DNA of 64,000 bases, from NCBI GenBank assembly GCA_963920525.1, contig OY986436.1:87186289-87250288 (forward strand), in the 5' to 3' direction. This stretch comes from Dichetophora obliterata (lineage: Eukaryota > Arthropoda > Insecta > Diptera > Sciomyzidae). Position 1 is the first letter of the stretch. Each line of letters begins with the position of its first letter. Of this stretch, positions 21,681 through 32,200 are shown piece after piece. The notes beneath the pieces were generated by a model that worked only from the letters and a program-made list of their open reading frames with translations, was not told the origin of the DNA and ran no database searches. Position numbers and translations under genes: made by a program.

Positions 21681-22830
21681 TTTATTTATATAAAAATGAA
21701 TGTCTGTCTGTCTGTTTGTTTGTTTGTGCTTTATAAGAGGCCAAACCCTTGGAACGATCTTCCTAAAAGTTTCACAGCATGTTACTGTGACTCTGGAAGA
21801 AATAATAGGCTATATGAAGTTTTGATTGGAAAAAGGGGCGTGGCACCGTTCATATAACCCAAAAATTGAAATCGCCATATTTTGGGCATTTTTTGACCTA
21901 CGTCGATGATATTTGGTACATATGGTATTAGCATAATAAGGAATACGTACCAGGAGAAAAGTGGGTGGGACCACGTCCCTTTTTAGGAAAATTAAAAATC
22001 GTAATATAGTCTTAACTACTGGACCGATATTCATTAAATTTTCACAATAGGATATTCTTACGAAATAATAAATTCTTGACTCAACGTCAAGGGCTTCCGA
22101 TACTGCTGTTCAGAGCGAAACACGCTTAGAAATTCAGCGATCTCGAACCTCAACATCAAGGGCTTCGGAGACATCTGTTTAGCATGAAACACGGTTACGA
22201 AGCGACCGTTCTCGAACCTTGACATCAAGGGCTTCCGAGACTTCTACTCAACGTCAAACACGCATGCGAAGTGACCGATCGCGATCCTCTTTATCAAGAG
22301 CTGCCGAGACACCAGAGCAACGTGAGGCACACCGTCAACAAGATCGTAGTCGAAGATCACAGCATCGTCGAAGCCCTGCATCATATAGCTGATTGCATTC
22401 CACTACACATCAGAAATTGATTGCAGTGAAGATAAGTTAGTCGCCATTGGACCAATGAATAAAGTTTACCAATACTGCAATGCTAAGAAATATAAAAATG
22501 AAGCACCTGGAATGTGCTGCGCAAATGGTAAAATTGCTTTACCCGAACTGCTATCACCACCAGAACCACTACTATCGTTAGTTTCAGGTAAGAACAAATA
22601 AATAATTTGCCCTTAAGGCTTCAAAAAAGGAAGAAGAGGAAAAAATAAAATGATTATTATTCAAAATAATAATATTCCACTACATAGGAACAACAGCGGA
22701 TTCCTAATATTTCTGCCAATTCCAGATGAAGATCCTAAGTTTTTACAAATTTATTTCATGGGACAAGCGGATGATAACGACCAAGAGCAACAGCGCGAGG
22801 GGGGTAGCGAGGCACACCGGGTTCAGCTAG
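21681..22830 (+). mobile_element. Helitron deletion derivative with RepHel remnants
   Basis: The opening is tttatataaaaatgaatgtctgtctgtc; the 3' end is caccgggttcagCTAG followed by T, the Helitron CTRR terminus inserted at A-T. Inside are remnants of the Helitron protein: serine-arginine repeats and a zinc-ligand motif described separately, then FLQIYFMGQADDNDQEQQR from further along the same protein. The helicase and Rep catalytic parts are missing, so it would depend on another copy. Confidence 0.75.
22085..22590 (+). pseudogene. Helitron protein N-terminal remnant
   Basis: Three to four tandem units of about 60 bp encode SRASETSTQRQTRMRSDRSR-type repeats, ending SRAAETPEQREAHRQQDRSR. Next, in a shifted frame, comes GPMNKVYQYCNAKKYKNE and APGMCCANGKIALPELLSPP, the Cys-rich region found at the N-terminus of insect Helitron replicase-helicases. 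A stop in the repeat units and a frame change show that it is dead. Confidence 0.72.
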
Positions 22831-23260
22831 TATTTTATATTTTTAGACATCGGTAGTGTTCAATATTTCTTCTATGTCAACATCAAAGCTCCAACATATT
22901 ATTCTAAGTAAATAAACTATATTAGTTTGCTTGTAGTGGAAAATTAAACATTCTGCTTCGCCGGAAAAACTATCTGCGGAAAATAAATCACTTTTCAATT
23001 CAGAGTTAAACATATTATAAAATATTAATATAAACGAATAACTAAAATTATAATCAAAAACTCAAAAAATTAAGCATCAGAAAATTAATACATATAATAT
23101 CAATAAATAATTCAAATAATCTTATACGGATAATATGAGATTCTACAAAATAAAAAATATATGCACAAGTATTATGGATGTGCAAATCAAAAAGTTAGTT
23201 TTTTAAGAGTGTACATAAAATTTTGACAAAGGTCCTCACAGCATCACCGCCAGCGAACGA
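22831..23260. other. No gene seen
   Basis: AT-rich DNA, with many aaaatta-type runs. Nothing recognisable between the Helitron end and the hAT element. Confidence 0.35.
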
Positions 23261-23268
23261 CTGAATTA

Positions 23269-25049
23269 TAGGGATGTGTAAGTCGAAGTCGAAACAAGTC
23301 GAAAGTCGACTTTTGCTTGATAATTTTCGACTTTTGGCAATCGACTTTCTGATATTGGACTTTCGACTTTTTTTATTTTATGCGAAACAAAAACCTTAAC
23401 TCTAATCTGAGAACTGCCTTCTCTAAACTAATAAACGAAATAGCTGTTTAACAACCAATAAAGCTGCATTGGCAACACTTGATTCGATAAATGTAAAAGA
23501 GTGGTCGGCAAAATTAAAAAAAAAAGAGACTGCAATGCACTGAACACATTTACGACTACACGACATTACGACTCGACATGAAGAAGGAGTCAACAATATG
23601 GAAAAATCATACAATTGTTTCATTCTTGCATACACGAACCCTTATATTTGCGCTATTGTCGCCCGTCAAATTAGACATAATTCTATACCGGCGACAGCAA
23701 CATTGCCATGTAGCTGCGACATTTTCACCAAATTCACCTCCATAAGAAAAGTATGTAAAATAATCTTTTAATTTCAATTTAAAATAAATAAGGATATTTT
23801 GGAATTAGATGTATATTGGAATTATTTTTTTTAAAAAATCCTAAAATAATATAGGCCTAAGAAATTAAATACCATTGTCTTCAGCGTAACCTTTTTACGT
23901 AAGAATATCTTAAATATCATTTAAAATGTTATAAATCTCGACAAAAGGAATGTTTTCATATACTTAATATTTGTGTTGCTTTACTTGTGGGTTTAAAGGA
24001 GGAAATAAAGGTCTTATGTAAGTAAATTTGTGGTCCCGGTATTGCTCTTGCATATAAATCTTATGTGCAATCTTTTTACGTTACAGACTTATGTCCCGTA
24101 AACTCAAAATATCGAACACTGTGCGTTGCAAAAAAATATTTATCAATTGTTGCAACTTCGGTGACTTCCGAAAGATTATTTTCTCATGCTGGTCTCATAG
24201 CGAACCAATTGCGAAACGGGCTTTCGCCAGAACATCTTAACACGTTGGTTTTTCTACGTTAAGTTGGTGAAGACATGTGGTTCCATTAATTGTGCATTCA
24301 CTTGTGTCCTAGAAAATGTATAGCCCTAACCACCGAATTAACGTAAGCGCCACTTTTTCGAAATTAATTTTAAAATGGCAAACGATAGTACGACAACAAA
24401 GTCGTCAACTCCAAAAAATTCGCAACTCTACGTTAAACTGTTCTAAAGTTATATCTAAAACAAAAATAAAATTTACATGTACCGCTTATGCAAAAAAAAA
24501 ACAATGAAAATGCTTCTCTTGTGAAATTTGGTTTATAACTCTTACGTTAAATCGGCGGTTAGGCCTTGATATTCAGCCCAATTATGGATAATTTTTCCTG
24601 GGGAATCGGAAAAGTTAGTTTTCATTTTTAAGAAAGCAGATAGGGACTTTTTTACTTTCATAAATATTGACGGTTGATGAAGAAATTTGCATTAAAAATT
24701 TCCAAAATGTTCTTAAACTTTATCTTGAAAATTAACTCTCCCTTTTCCGATTACCCGGGGAAAATTATTCATAAGAAGGGTTATTATCTATATAATAACT
24801 AAAATTGCAATATTTTGTTTTTGTATTTTATTTATTTACTGAAGTACCATGTTTTTGTTTTTTTTTTAACAATAAAACACATTTTTCATATTGAATCATT
24901 TGCTTCTTAACTGCCCTACAAAAGCGGTACAAAAATATTTTAAAAAAGTCGAAAAAAGTTGAAAAGTCGAATTCTAAAGGTTCAAAGGTTACATTTTCAG
25001 CGTCTAAAAAAGTCGAAGTCGACTTTCTGCTGGGAGTTGCACATCCCTA
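23269..25049 (+). mobile_element. hAT transposon with exact 8-bp target duplication
   Basis: The ends are TAGGGATGTGTAA and TTGCACATCCCTA, flanked by ctgaatta on both sides (23261-23268 and 25050-25057), the 8-bp duplication of hAT elements. Subterminal regions are rich in agtcgaagtcgactttt repeats. The transposase is largely decayed; its C-terminal domain is listed separately. Confidence 0.92.
24065..24262 (+). pseudogene. hAT transposase C-terminal dimerisation domain
   Basis: A 65-codon frame with KKYLSIVATSVTSERLFSHA and GLIANQLRNGLSPEHLNTLV, the hATC signature (ATSxxSERxFSxAG ... R..L.P.....L.FL). It sits 3' in the hAT element, as expected. A possible BED-finger remnant (KKESTIWKNHTIVS) is seen near 23585-23615. 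Most of the DDE-like core is not readable, so the transposase is non-functional. Confidence 0.85.
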
Positions 25050-25151
25050 CTGAATTATATTCTCTCCTGTTGTGAGCTTTGTGTACATGTGAAAAGTTAC
25101 TCTCAGAGAGCTATGAGGCGCAAAGCGCTGATACAATAGTTCTTCCCAAGC

Positions 25152-25505
25152 ATGGTAGAAGGATAGGGGTATGGTAGAACTAGTGAAGGTATATGCATTT
25201 CAGACTGCTCTCTTTTTCTCATAGCCAGAATTGTCAAACTCAAGCATTTTGCTATTCTTGCCTTCTATTCGTTTTCTTGTCGCATTCTCATCGTTTTCAG
25301 GTTTTGTATGAGCTGTCAACTTCGTTTTGACAGTTGCGGCAGTCTCCCTCTCCGAAATGCATATACCTTCTCTAATTCTGCCATGGATAGGGGTATATGC
25401 AGCGCTGTGCTCTCTTTACATACTGCCATGTCTGTCAAATTTAGCTGTGTGGCGAATGGAAACAAAAGAAAATAAAAAAAGTTTTGCCAGTATTCTTCTA
25501 CCATG
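25152..25505. mobile_element. hAT-like MITE with 8-bp target duplication
   Basis: Its ends are CATGGTAGAAGGA and the inverted TTCTTCTACCATG, flanked by ttcccaag at 25144-25151 and 25506-25513. The interior has tgtcaaa and caaatttagctg phrases in opposite orientations. A diverged relative lies near 51280-51560. The short frames on both strands here are not genes. Confidence 0.8.
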
Positions 25506-25513
25506 TTCCCAAG

Positions 25514-26929
25514 CATGAATCAATTATTATAAGGTTATTCGTATTTTTGACGTTTTCTCAAATTGGTATGCTTATTTGAAAATGAGAGCAGAATAAAAGC
25601 ATGAGAGCAATGTCATTAGAGCAAAAAATGCACACGGTTGCATTAATATCATACTATTTGGTACAAATTTGAGTACAATAAATTTTTCACTAGTACTTTT
25701 AATACTCCGATTTTTTAGTGCATCAATAACATACTAAAATATTTTTTTACTTAACTTGATTGAAAGTTCATTTAATTTATGTATAAGAAATAAAAATACT
25801 AAAATAGAAATTATATTTTTCTTTTGTTTTAATAATATTAAGTATTAATAATATTACTAAATATTTAAAGTAAGTACTGCTGAAATCAAAGTGTCAATTA
25901 AGCCAACTGCTTCGAGCAAAGATAACAAGATAGGAAACTTCTGTGGGGAACTCGAAATGTGGTGAAGTAAAATACACGTACGCGAAAAATTCTTTCACCA
26001 CGAATTTCTTAACACTTACCTGAATATGTTTTAGTTAAACTGTCAATTTGCTTAAATAGTGAGGTGAATAAGTCATTTACTAATTATGCTACTTAGCTAT
26101 TCAAACACGTTTGTTATTGATTGGCTTCAAAACGAAAAAAAGAAGTTTGTAAAGTGCTTTACTTCATGTTAAATAAATTTTTTAAAAAAACCACACTATT
26201 TCCTTCCGAAAAGTACAAAACTATTGCATGAAATAAATCCTAGTGCTGCCAACTTTTCTTTTTAGGCTAACTTTAAAATTAGAAAAAACCACATAAGATA
26301 CCGATATAGTAATATCGCGGACACCAAATCAAAATGTTTGAATAAATTGTTCTTTATTTTTTAATTTTATATTATTCTCTTTGTTCAAAATTTTTTTTTA
26401 ATTTTAGTTGCTCGCATTTCATTTCTAAATTTTAAATTTTTAAATTTATATTTTTAAACTTTCTTTAACTACTTTGTATTACATTATTAAATCACAATTT
26501 TTTCAATAGTTCTTCCATGAGGTTTTTTTTTATTTTTAAGCAATTTTTTATAAATTATTTAATTCGGATAAAAAATAATTACAATGTTAAGGAGTTTTTC
26601 AAGTAATTTTCCTTTTGTATTTTTTCTTTTTATTTATTAAAAATTTCATTCAAATAGTCATGATTTTCTTTAATAATTTTTTTTTTTGCAAAAAGGAACT
26701 TTCTCAATTCCAAGCATACACTTCTCACAATACCTACATAGTTTTTTTTCTTATACACTAGAAAACTAAAGAAAAACTTTTACACTAGAAAACTGCACAA
26801 CGAAACACTGAAACATACTTTTTTTCCCAACATCACAAATCACTGTTGGCAGATTGTCAAAATATTTATGGCAAAAAATTTAAGCATACGACAAAAAATA
26901 CGAATAACCTTATAATAATTGAATCATAC
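25514..26929. mobile_element. 1.4-kb DNA element with 40-bp inverted ends
   Basis: The left end (25514-25553) and right end (about 26887-26929) are inverted copies sharing tcaattattataaggttattcg. The right flank is again ttcccaag (26930-26937), the same 8 bp that flank the MITE at its left border. The interior is AT-rich and non-coding with several short inverted segments. Confidence 0.65.
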
Positions 26930-26943
26930 TTCCCAAGGTTCAT

Positions 26944-27101
26944 TTATAAGGTTGTGGCACTTGAGAGAAATGCACTCTTTTTCCACCTTTGCTCGAACTG
27001 TCAGTGTGCTTTTCTTTGTTCTATGTATTCATTTTCTTGATTTATTTTCATCAATTCTGACAGTTCGACCGAGCTCACTCGCAAGTGCCATAACCTTATA
27101 A
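26944..27101. mobile_element. Short MITE, 20-bp inverted ends
   Basis: TTATAAGGTTGTGGCACTTG at the left pairs with CAAGTGCCATAACCTTATAA at the right (one mismatch). The two ctgtcag/ctgacag phrases inside are also inverted. It is 158 bp and non-coding; the target duplication is ambiguous because the ends themselves are TTATAA. Confidence 0.7.
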
Positions 27102-27640
27102 ATAAGCCTTGGATCTCCCTACAATATATGCAATTTTTCACGTCGAAAATAGCAAATCACGCACATATATCTCACATTTTAGTAATAAAAAACCATTTAA
27201 TCAGTATTACCAATCAAAGCGCCAACCAATGACAGTGTAAATATTAAATAAGCAAAATATTTGAATGCAAATTTTGTATTGTATTTCTTTTAAGATGCTC
27301 TCTCTATATCTTTCTCTCTGTCTCTTTCACAAATATCTCTCATATCCTTAATTTTATACAGTATATACTCTATACATAGCTTGTGCAAAACAGTGTCGGA
27401 ACGAACATGGAACGTTTCTTTTGTACAGCGGAACTAGTTCGCGAAACTATGTAGTTCCTTTGAACTGTAGGATAAAAAAAATATATTTGAGTAGTAAATT
27501 CATGAATTAATCTGCCAGGATATGAATAAATATTATTAAATCAGCTCTTTATAAATGCGATACTCATATGCATAATAAAACAAACCTTATTCTACATTCT
27601 TTATCTACAATTTCATTGTACATATTTTAATTATTTAACC
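27102..27640. other. No gene; pyrimidine microsatellite
   Basis: A TCTC-rich run (about 27295-27345) and then ggaacgaacatggaacgtttc / ggaactagttcgcgaaactat phrases that look like the decayed, palindromic ends of a transposon continuing to 27850. Confidence 0.35.
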
Positions 27641-27769
27641 ATATTCATATGTAGTAGTTGTCTCGGAAGCAAAAGATGTCCCGGAACCCGCCCGTTCTAA
27701 TGTTCAACGAAATGAAAAAGCACAATGTGCATAACAAGAACGACGATATATCTTTTAATAGTTTCGTTC

Positions 27770-28260
27770 ATTTCGATTTTAACATGTCCGCGGAACTATC
27801 TAGTTTCGAAAGTTCCATGTGGGGTGGGTTGGGGATAGTGGTCATTTTAATCTCAATGTCCATCATTTTCGAAAATTGCATTAATTAGCTAAAAATACTA
27901 CATTGTACTAAATTTCATTGAAATCTGTTGATGTTTGAATGTTTTTCAGGTACGGGTTGTACGGGAGGGGGTATTAGTGAATCGATGTACACTATGTTTA
28001 AAAGCTGCATTAATAAACCCAAACGACGACATCGTATTAAATTTCATTAAAATATATTGACATTGGCTGTGTCCCAGTTTGGCTTTGTACGGGAGGGAGG
28101 GGTTGTATTTGTCCGATATGCACCATTTTTTGGAATTTAAATAGGACTAAATAACGACTCTGTACCAAATTTTATCAAAATCCGTCAATGTTTACTATTT
28201 TTGGCACAAGAATGTATGAGAATTAAACACTGTGTGTCGTCGTCTAGCGGAATGCACTAT
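27770..28260. repeat. Three diverged tandem repeats, period about 129 bp
   Basis: The phrase taaatttcattgaaatctgttgatgttt (27909), taaatttcattaaaatatattgacatt (28038) and caaattttatcaaaatccgtcaatgtt (28167) recurs at about 129-bp spacing, each preceded by a gggaggggg block and a tgtacacta-like phrase. It is probably the body of an unnamed transposon. The 76-codon frame at 27658-27888 overlaps this repeat and is not supported as a gene. Confidence 0.6.
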
Positions 28261-29290
28261 TTGAAATTAAAATCATATGTGAGCTATCGTTATATTTTCT
28301 CATCCCTTTTTTATTAAAAATTAGCATTTCATTGATATGTTCAGAGATTAGATCAATAACGATGCTTTCTCATCATTTTCAAAATACTATCAATCGAAAG
28401 AAACCAAAACGAAAAACTTGTAATTTTGATATATTTGTCGCTCTAATAGTTGAATGTCCTACTTACAAAATGCTTAAGTTTATGGTAAAATTTTTCTTAT
28501 TGTTAGTTTTGTAGATATGCTTGTTTTCGTTTTGTATTTTTTTAACCGCATGCGGAAAAAGTTGTCTGGCAACTTTAATTAGTGCTGCCCCATCAAAGCA
28601 TATAAACAAAAAAAAAAACAAAATTAAACAAAGCTAAGAGTAAAAAGAAGTAGAGAAAAATATCTGGTTTGACCATGTTTGGCATAACATATTAAAATAA
28701 TATTTTGAGCTTTTTTTTCAAGTAGAAGGAACTCAATATTCTTACAGTGTAATATTTACAACTCTTATCGTAGGAAGAGATTAAAATAAAAAACTTTTGA
28801 ACTAAAATTACTTACAAATAAATAAAAAGAGTTGATGGAAAATGGAAGTCACATATACGGTTAATTAAAAAACAAATATACAAGTATATGATAATTAGTT
28901 AGGGTTACCAGATGTCCTCTTTCACATGATTTTTATCATTCTGCATGCTATAATTTAAGCTCTGCTTAGAATTATTCGGACAAACTTTTCATTACATATA
29001 ATTTGAAAAAAGATTTGTACATTAAAACATATATAGTGTCGGCCAAAAGTTAAGCATCCTCATGACCCAATTATTTTAAGTGAAAATATTCTCTTTAAAA
29101 AAATTAAAGAAACATGGTGTCTAATTATTGAGTGTAGTAACAGATAAGGTTTTTTTTTGCTTTATGTGCATCAGCAAAACATAAGTTATACACATAATTT
29201 TTTTGGTTTTTTCAAATGAACCAAATTCTTGTTACACATAAGCTAACGTTTTTACTAAATATTTGAAATATTTTGTATTAAAAAAATAAG
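28261..29290. other. No gene seen
   Basis: AT-rich sequence. A phrase tatagtgtcggccaaaagttaagcatc at 29034 resembles a Tc1-type terminus, but no partner end was found. Confidence 0.35.
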
Positions 29291-29759
29291 TTCAAAAAAC
29301 TAAAACCCGACTACTAAAAATCACGCTCTAAAAAGTATGATACAAGAAAATGTTCTCATCTGAAATTTGTATGTATAAACATTCAATGTTTTTTGTTTAT
29401 TAAATAAACAGCTTACACATAATATATTTTATTGTATTTTAACATATTCATAGTGATATTCAGAAGATATCCGTATCATAAGTATGATATCCGTATGATA
29501 AGCAATCATAAGCTTTAGGGCAAAGTGCATCAAGAGGACGACATACCATACATCTAGAGGGCGTCATATAACCATATATGGTATAAGAAGTGGCATACGA
29601 CTACGGATATCTTCTGAATATCACTATGAGTATGTATAAAATACAATAAAATATATTATGTGTAAGTTGTTTATTTAATAAAAATTTTAGATGACAACAT
29701 TTTCTTGTTTCATAATTTTTAGAGCGTGATTTTTAGTAGTCGGGTTTTAGTTTTTTGAA
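29291..29759. mobile_element. MITE with about 180-bp inverted arms
   Basis: The left arm starts TTCAAAAAACTAAAACCCGA and the right arm ends with its reverse complement. The arms stay complementary for about 180 bp each, including gatattcagaagatatcc and its inverse near the centre. One related arm is present at 12885-13072. No coding capacity. Confidence 0.8.
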
Positions 29760-30386
29760 GTGAAAACTTCTTCAGGCGCGTTGAACGATTTTGGTAGAGG
29801 GTAAATCTTTGGTTTGCGTCATCGTATTTTTCCGAGTAAATCTCGTCATCAATACAGACAGCAAGGATAACAAGATAGGAAACTTATAGCGCATTCTTTT
29901 CTGGAAAAAATTCTGCATTTTATTCCAATATCAAATAAAAAAAAATGTTAAATTTTTTCCGTTCAGCTCAAAAGAAGTCAACATTTTGCCAATTCAGGTC
30001 AGAATCTAAAAAATTCTGTATTCTGTGAGGTCAGAATGTTTTTTCAGAAAAGAATGCGCTATTAGAAAAAAAACCCTTAAAAAATGTTTGCACGTATTTG
30101 TGCATAAAAAAATTAACCCTGATCGTCACTCTTGCTCTTAATCGGCCGCAAGCTCACAAAGAAATCACTTGGCAACCCCTGAAATAAGAGCATATAATCT
30201 GTTTCTTAGTATATAAATACTTAAGTTAGGTTGCAATAAGATCTTTGCAACCAAAACCTATTATTAATTCTCTATATATTGGTCTATAGTTATATGCTTT
30301 TTAAGTTTGGCAATTTCTTCGGTTGTTGTATTTGTCAACATTTTTGAAAAATCTGTTTTTACTCAAACCCCCGCTATTAATGGTGA
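29760..30386. other. Repeat-derived flank, no gene
   Basis: 29757-29880 (gaagtgaaaacttcttcaggcg ... atcaatacagacagc) is a module that recurs at 48988-49047 and 51003-51075. The remainder up to the Polinton is AT-rich and unremarkable. Confidence 0.5.
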
Positions 30387-30392
30387 GATTTA
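30387..30392. repeat. Polinton target-site duplication, left copy
   Basis: gattta, repeated exactly at 47355-47360. Six base pairs is the standard length for Polinton/Maverick integration. Confidence 0.92.
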
Positions 30393-30705
30393 AGTAGATA
30401 GAATATGGGGTTTCTGGATCAAGAGGAGCTGAGGAGCCGCTTGCTTGTTTGGTTGCTTTTGAAGCGTGCGTCATAGCTGACGGTAGTTTTTTGTGGTTTT
30501 GACTTCTGTCCGTCGCCCGCCCCATCCCTCGTCCCCCTTCCGTCCGTCCGTCCGTCCGTTTTGCGGTTTTTGATAAGCAGTTGTATAAAATGTAAACATT
30601 TTTGTTTTTCAATGTTTGAGAAAATAACAAATTGTCTTCTGCGGTTTTGATAAGAAGTTGTATAAAATGTAAACATTTTTGTTATCTCCGTCCGTCCGTC
30701 CGTTT
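30393..30705. repeat. Polinton left terminal inverted repeat
   Basis: 313 bp, matching 47042-47354 in reverse with no difference noticed by eye. It contains a (CCGT)n run near 30541-30559, a second at 30688-30703 and two copies of a cttctgcggttttgataag unit. The reading frames spanning it on both ends are by-products of the repeat. Confidence 0.93.
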
Positions 30706-30729
30706 ATGGATTTTTGATACCTAGTTGTA

Positions 30730-30830
30730 TAAACTAAAAATTTGTTTAATGCTTGATAAATAAACAAATTGTCTTCTGCAATTTTTGATAAGCAGTTGTA
30801 TAAAATATGAAAATTTAAGCAATTTCAAAT
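30730..30830. repeat. Subterminal copies of the TIR unit, left side
   Basis: The unit attgtcttctgcaatttttgataagcagttgtataaaat repeats the motif that occurs twice inside the TIR, here beyond the TIR border. A TATA-like tataaaata (30799-30807) lies at its end, about 105 nt before the polymerase ATG. Confidence 0.7.
30799..30807 (+). promoter_or_regulatory. TATA-like box upstream of DNA polymerase gene
   Basis: tataaaata on the plus strand, about 105 nt before the ATG at 30912. Similar boxes lie before other genes of the element; function is inferred from sequence only. Confidence 0.35.
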
Positions 30831-30911
30831 AAAAAGGGGAAATTCAGTCAAGTGTAGTTAGTGTTCTATAAATCAATAAACAATCAAACACGGAATAAGC
30901 TACCTTTAAAA

Positions 30912-32125
30912 ATGGATTCATTTAAATGTGACAAGTGTGAGTTAACTTTTAACAAAAAGTTTAATCTAAACCGACACGTGAGAATAAAACATGAAAGTCA
31001 ACAATCGGAACATTACAAATGTGATATTTGCATGAAGTTTTTTACTCGAACTGATAATTTAGCGAAACATATACGACAAATACATAATTCATCTTCTTCA
31101 ACACCAAATGCATCAACATTAACAGCATCAGCAGCGGGAGCAGCATCAAATAATGTACCAAAACTTCAGACGATTGTAACAAATACAATTCCAAATGTCT
31201 ATTGCAGCGCATGCAAGAAAGATATAATTATAAAGAATTGGTCTTACCACATCAGGACTAACGCACATAAAAACAATAGCGGTGAAATAGTAAACGAGCA
31301 TTTAACTAGAATTTCATCTGTATTTAATGAACGTATAGAATCATTTATATACAAAAATACCAATGAGGGTTTATTGAATGCTGAAGTATTTCTAGATAAC
31401 GCTAAAAAAATTGTTATACAAGCTCTTCAGGATATGTTACAGAAACACATCAACATTAAATTCAATATAGAATTGTTTTGCGAATACGTAAAAATGTGTG
31501 ATAATGAGATGACAATTGATGTAAAATCTCATCAAACAAAAATGGTGATGATTCAACAGACCACAAATTTGGATGAGATTTATGTTACAAAATGTCATAG
31601 TTTATTTGCAAAGATGTCAGAGTTTCAAGAACGTGACAGCGGTTGGACTCTCAGCAGAATTTTACACTTGGAGATTAATATTAATCAATACAAACCAATA
31701 AAAGGTTCTCAATACATACAATTACCGAAAAATTTATTGAACAAACATGCTTGTATAAATATACAAAACAACGATGAATATTGTTTTAAATGGGCAATGA
31801 TATCAGCCTTGTATCCCATCATTTCTAACACAAATAGATGTTCGAGTTATAATGTAGAAAATATAAGATCCTCTATAATACATTTGGAGAATGGTAAAAC
31901 TCTCAACTTTGAAGGACTTATCTTTCCGTTGAGAGTCAAAGATGTTAAAATTTTTGAAGAAAATAATCCTGAAACAAGCATCAATGTATTTGGATACGAT
32001 GAAGAGCTTAAGAGTATAGTTGGACCGTACTATATCACAAAGGAAGAGAAGAGTAGACATATAAATCTACTTCTGCTTCAGAAAAGTGATAAATTTCACT
32101 ATATTTGGATAAAGAACATTTCAAG
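30912..32125 (+). CDS. Polinton DNA polymerase B, exon 1 (zinc-finger N-terminal region)
   Basis: I start at the ATG at 30912 (context aaaaATGG); the frame is open for 17 codons upstream to a GTG, but a GTG start is unlikely in an insect. The exon encodes 404 residues plus two bases. Residues 5-27 and about 36-58 are C2H2 fingers (FKCDKCELTFNKKFNLNRHV... and YKCDICMKFFTRTDNLAKHI...), followed by a Ser/Ala linker and a third Cys/His cluster (YCSACKK...WSYHIRTNAH). The rest matches no domain I can name but includes a CFKWAMISALYP segment seen in many Polinton and virus-like polymerase polypeptides. The exon ends in TCA-AG|gtgaat. This is the N-terminal extension of the polymerase, possibly a DNA-binding or protein-priming region. 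Confidence 0.85.
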
Positions 32126-32200
32126 GTGAATATTATATTTATATACATATATATAATGTTGAAAGCATTTTTAATAATTTGTTTTGTTTTTTATTTTCAG
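32126..32200 (+). other. Predicted 75-nt intron in the polymerase gene
   Basis: Donor GTGAAT, a T-rich tract and acceptor ttattttcag. Removing it joins AG to A to form an arginine codon and continues the frame without interruption from LWIKNIS to LLKNQVTKHK. Unspliced RNA would end at the TGA that begins at 32127. Confidence 0.8.

Noticed and set aside
30301..30676. Two overlapping frames in the left Polinton TIR, mirrored at 47017-47356
   Set aside because: They are identical because the TIRs are identical, extend beyond the element on one side, and consist of translated simple repeats (TDGRTDGR). No gene support.
30861..30911. Upstream start of the polymerase frame
   Set aside because: The first codon is GTG, not ATG. 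The ATG at 30912 has a better context.
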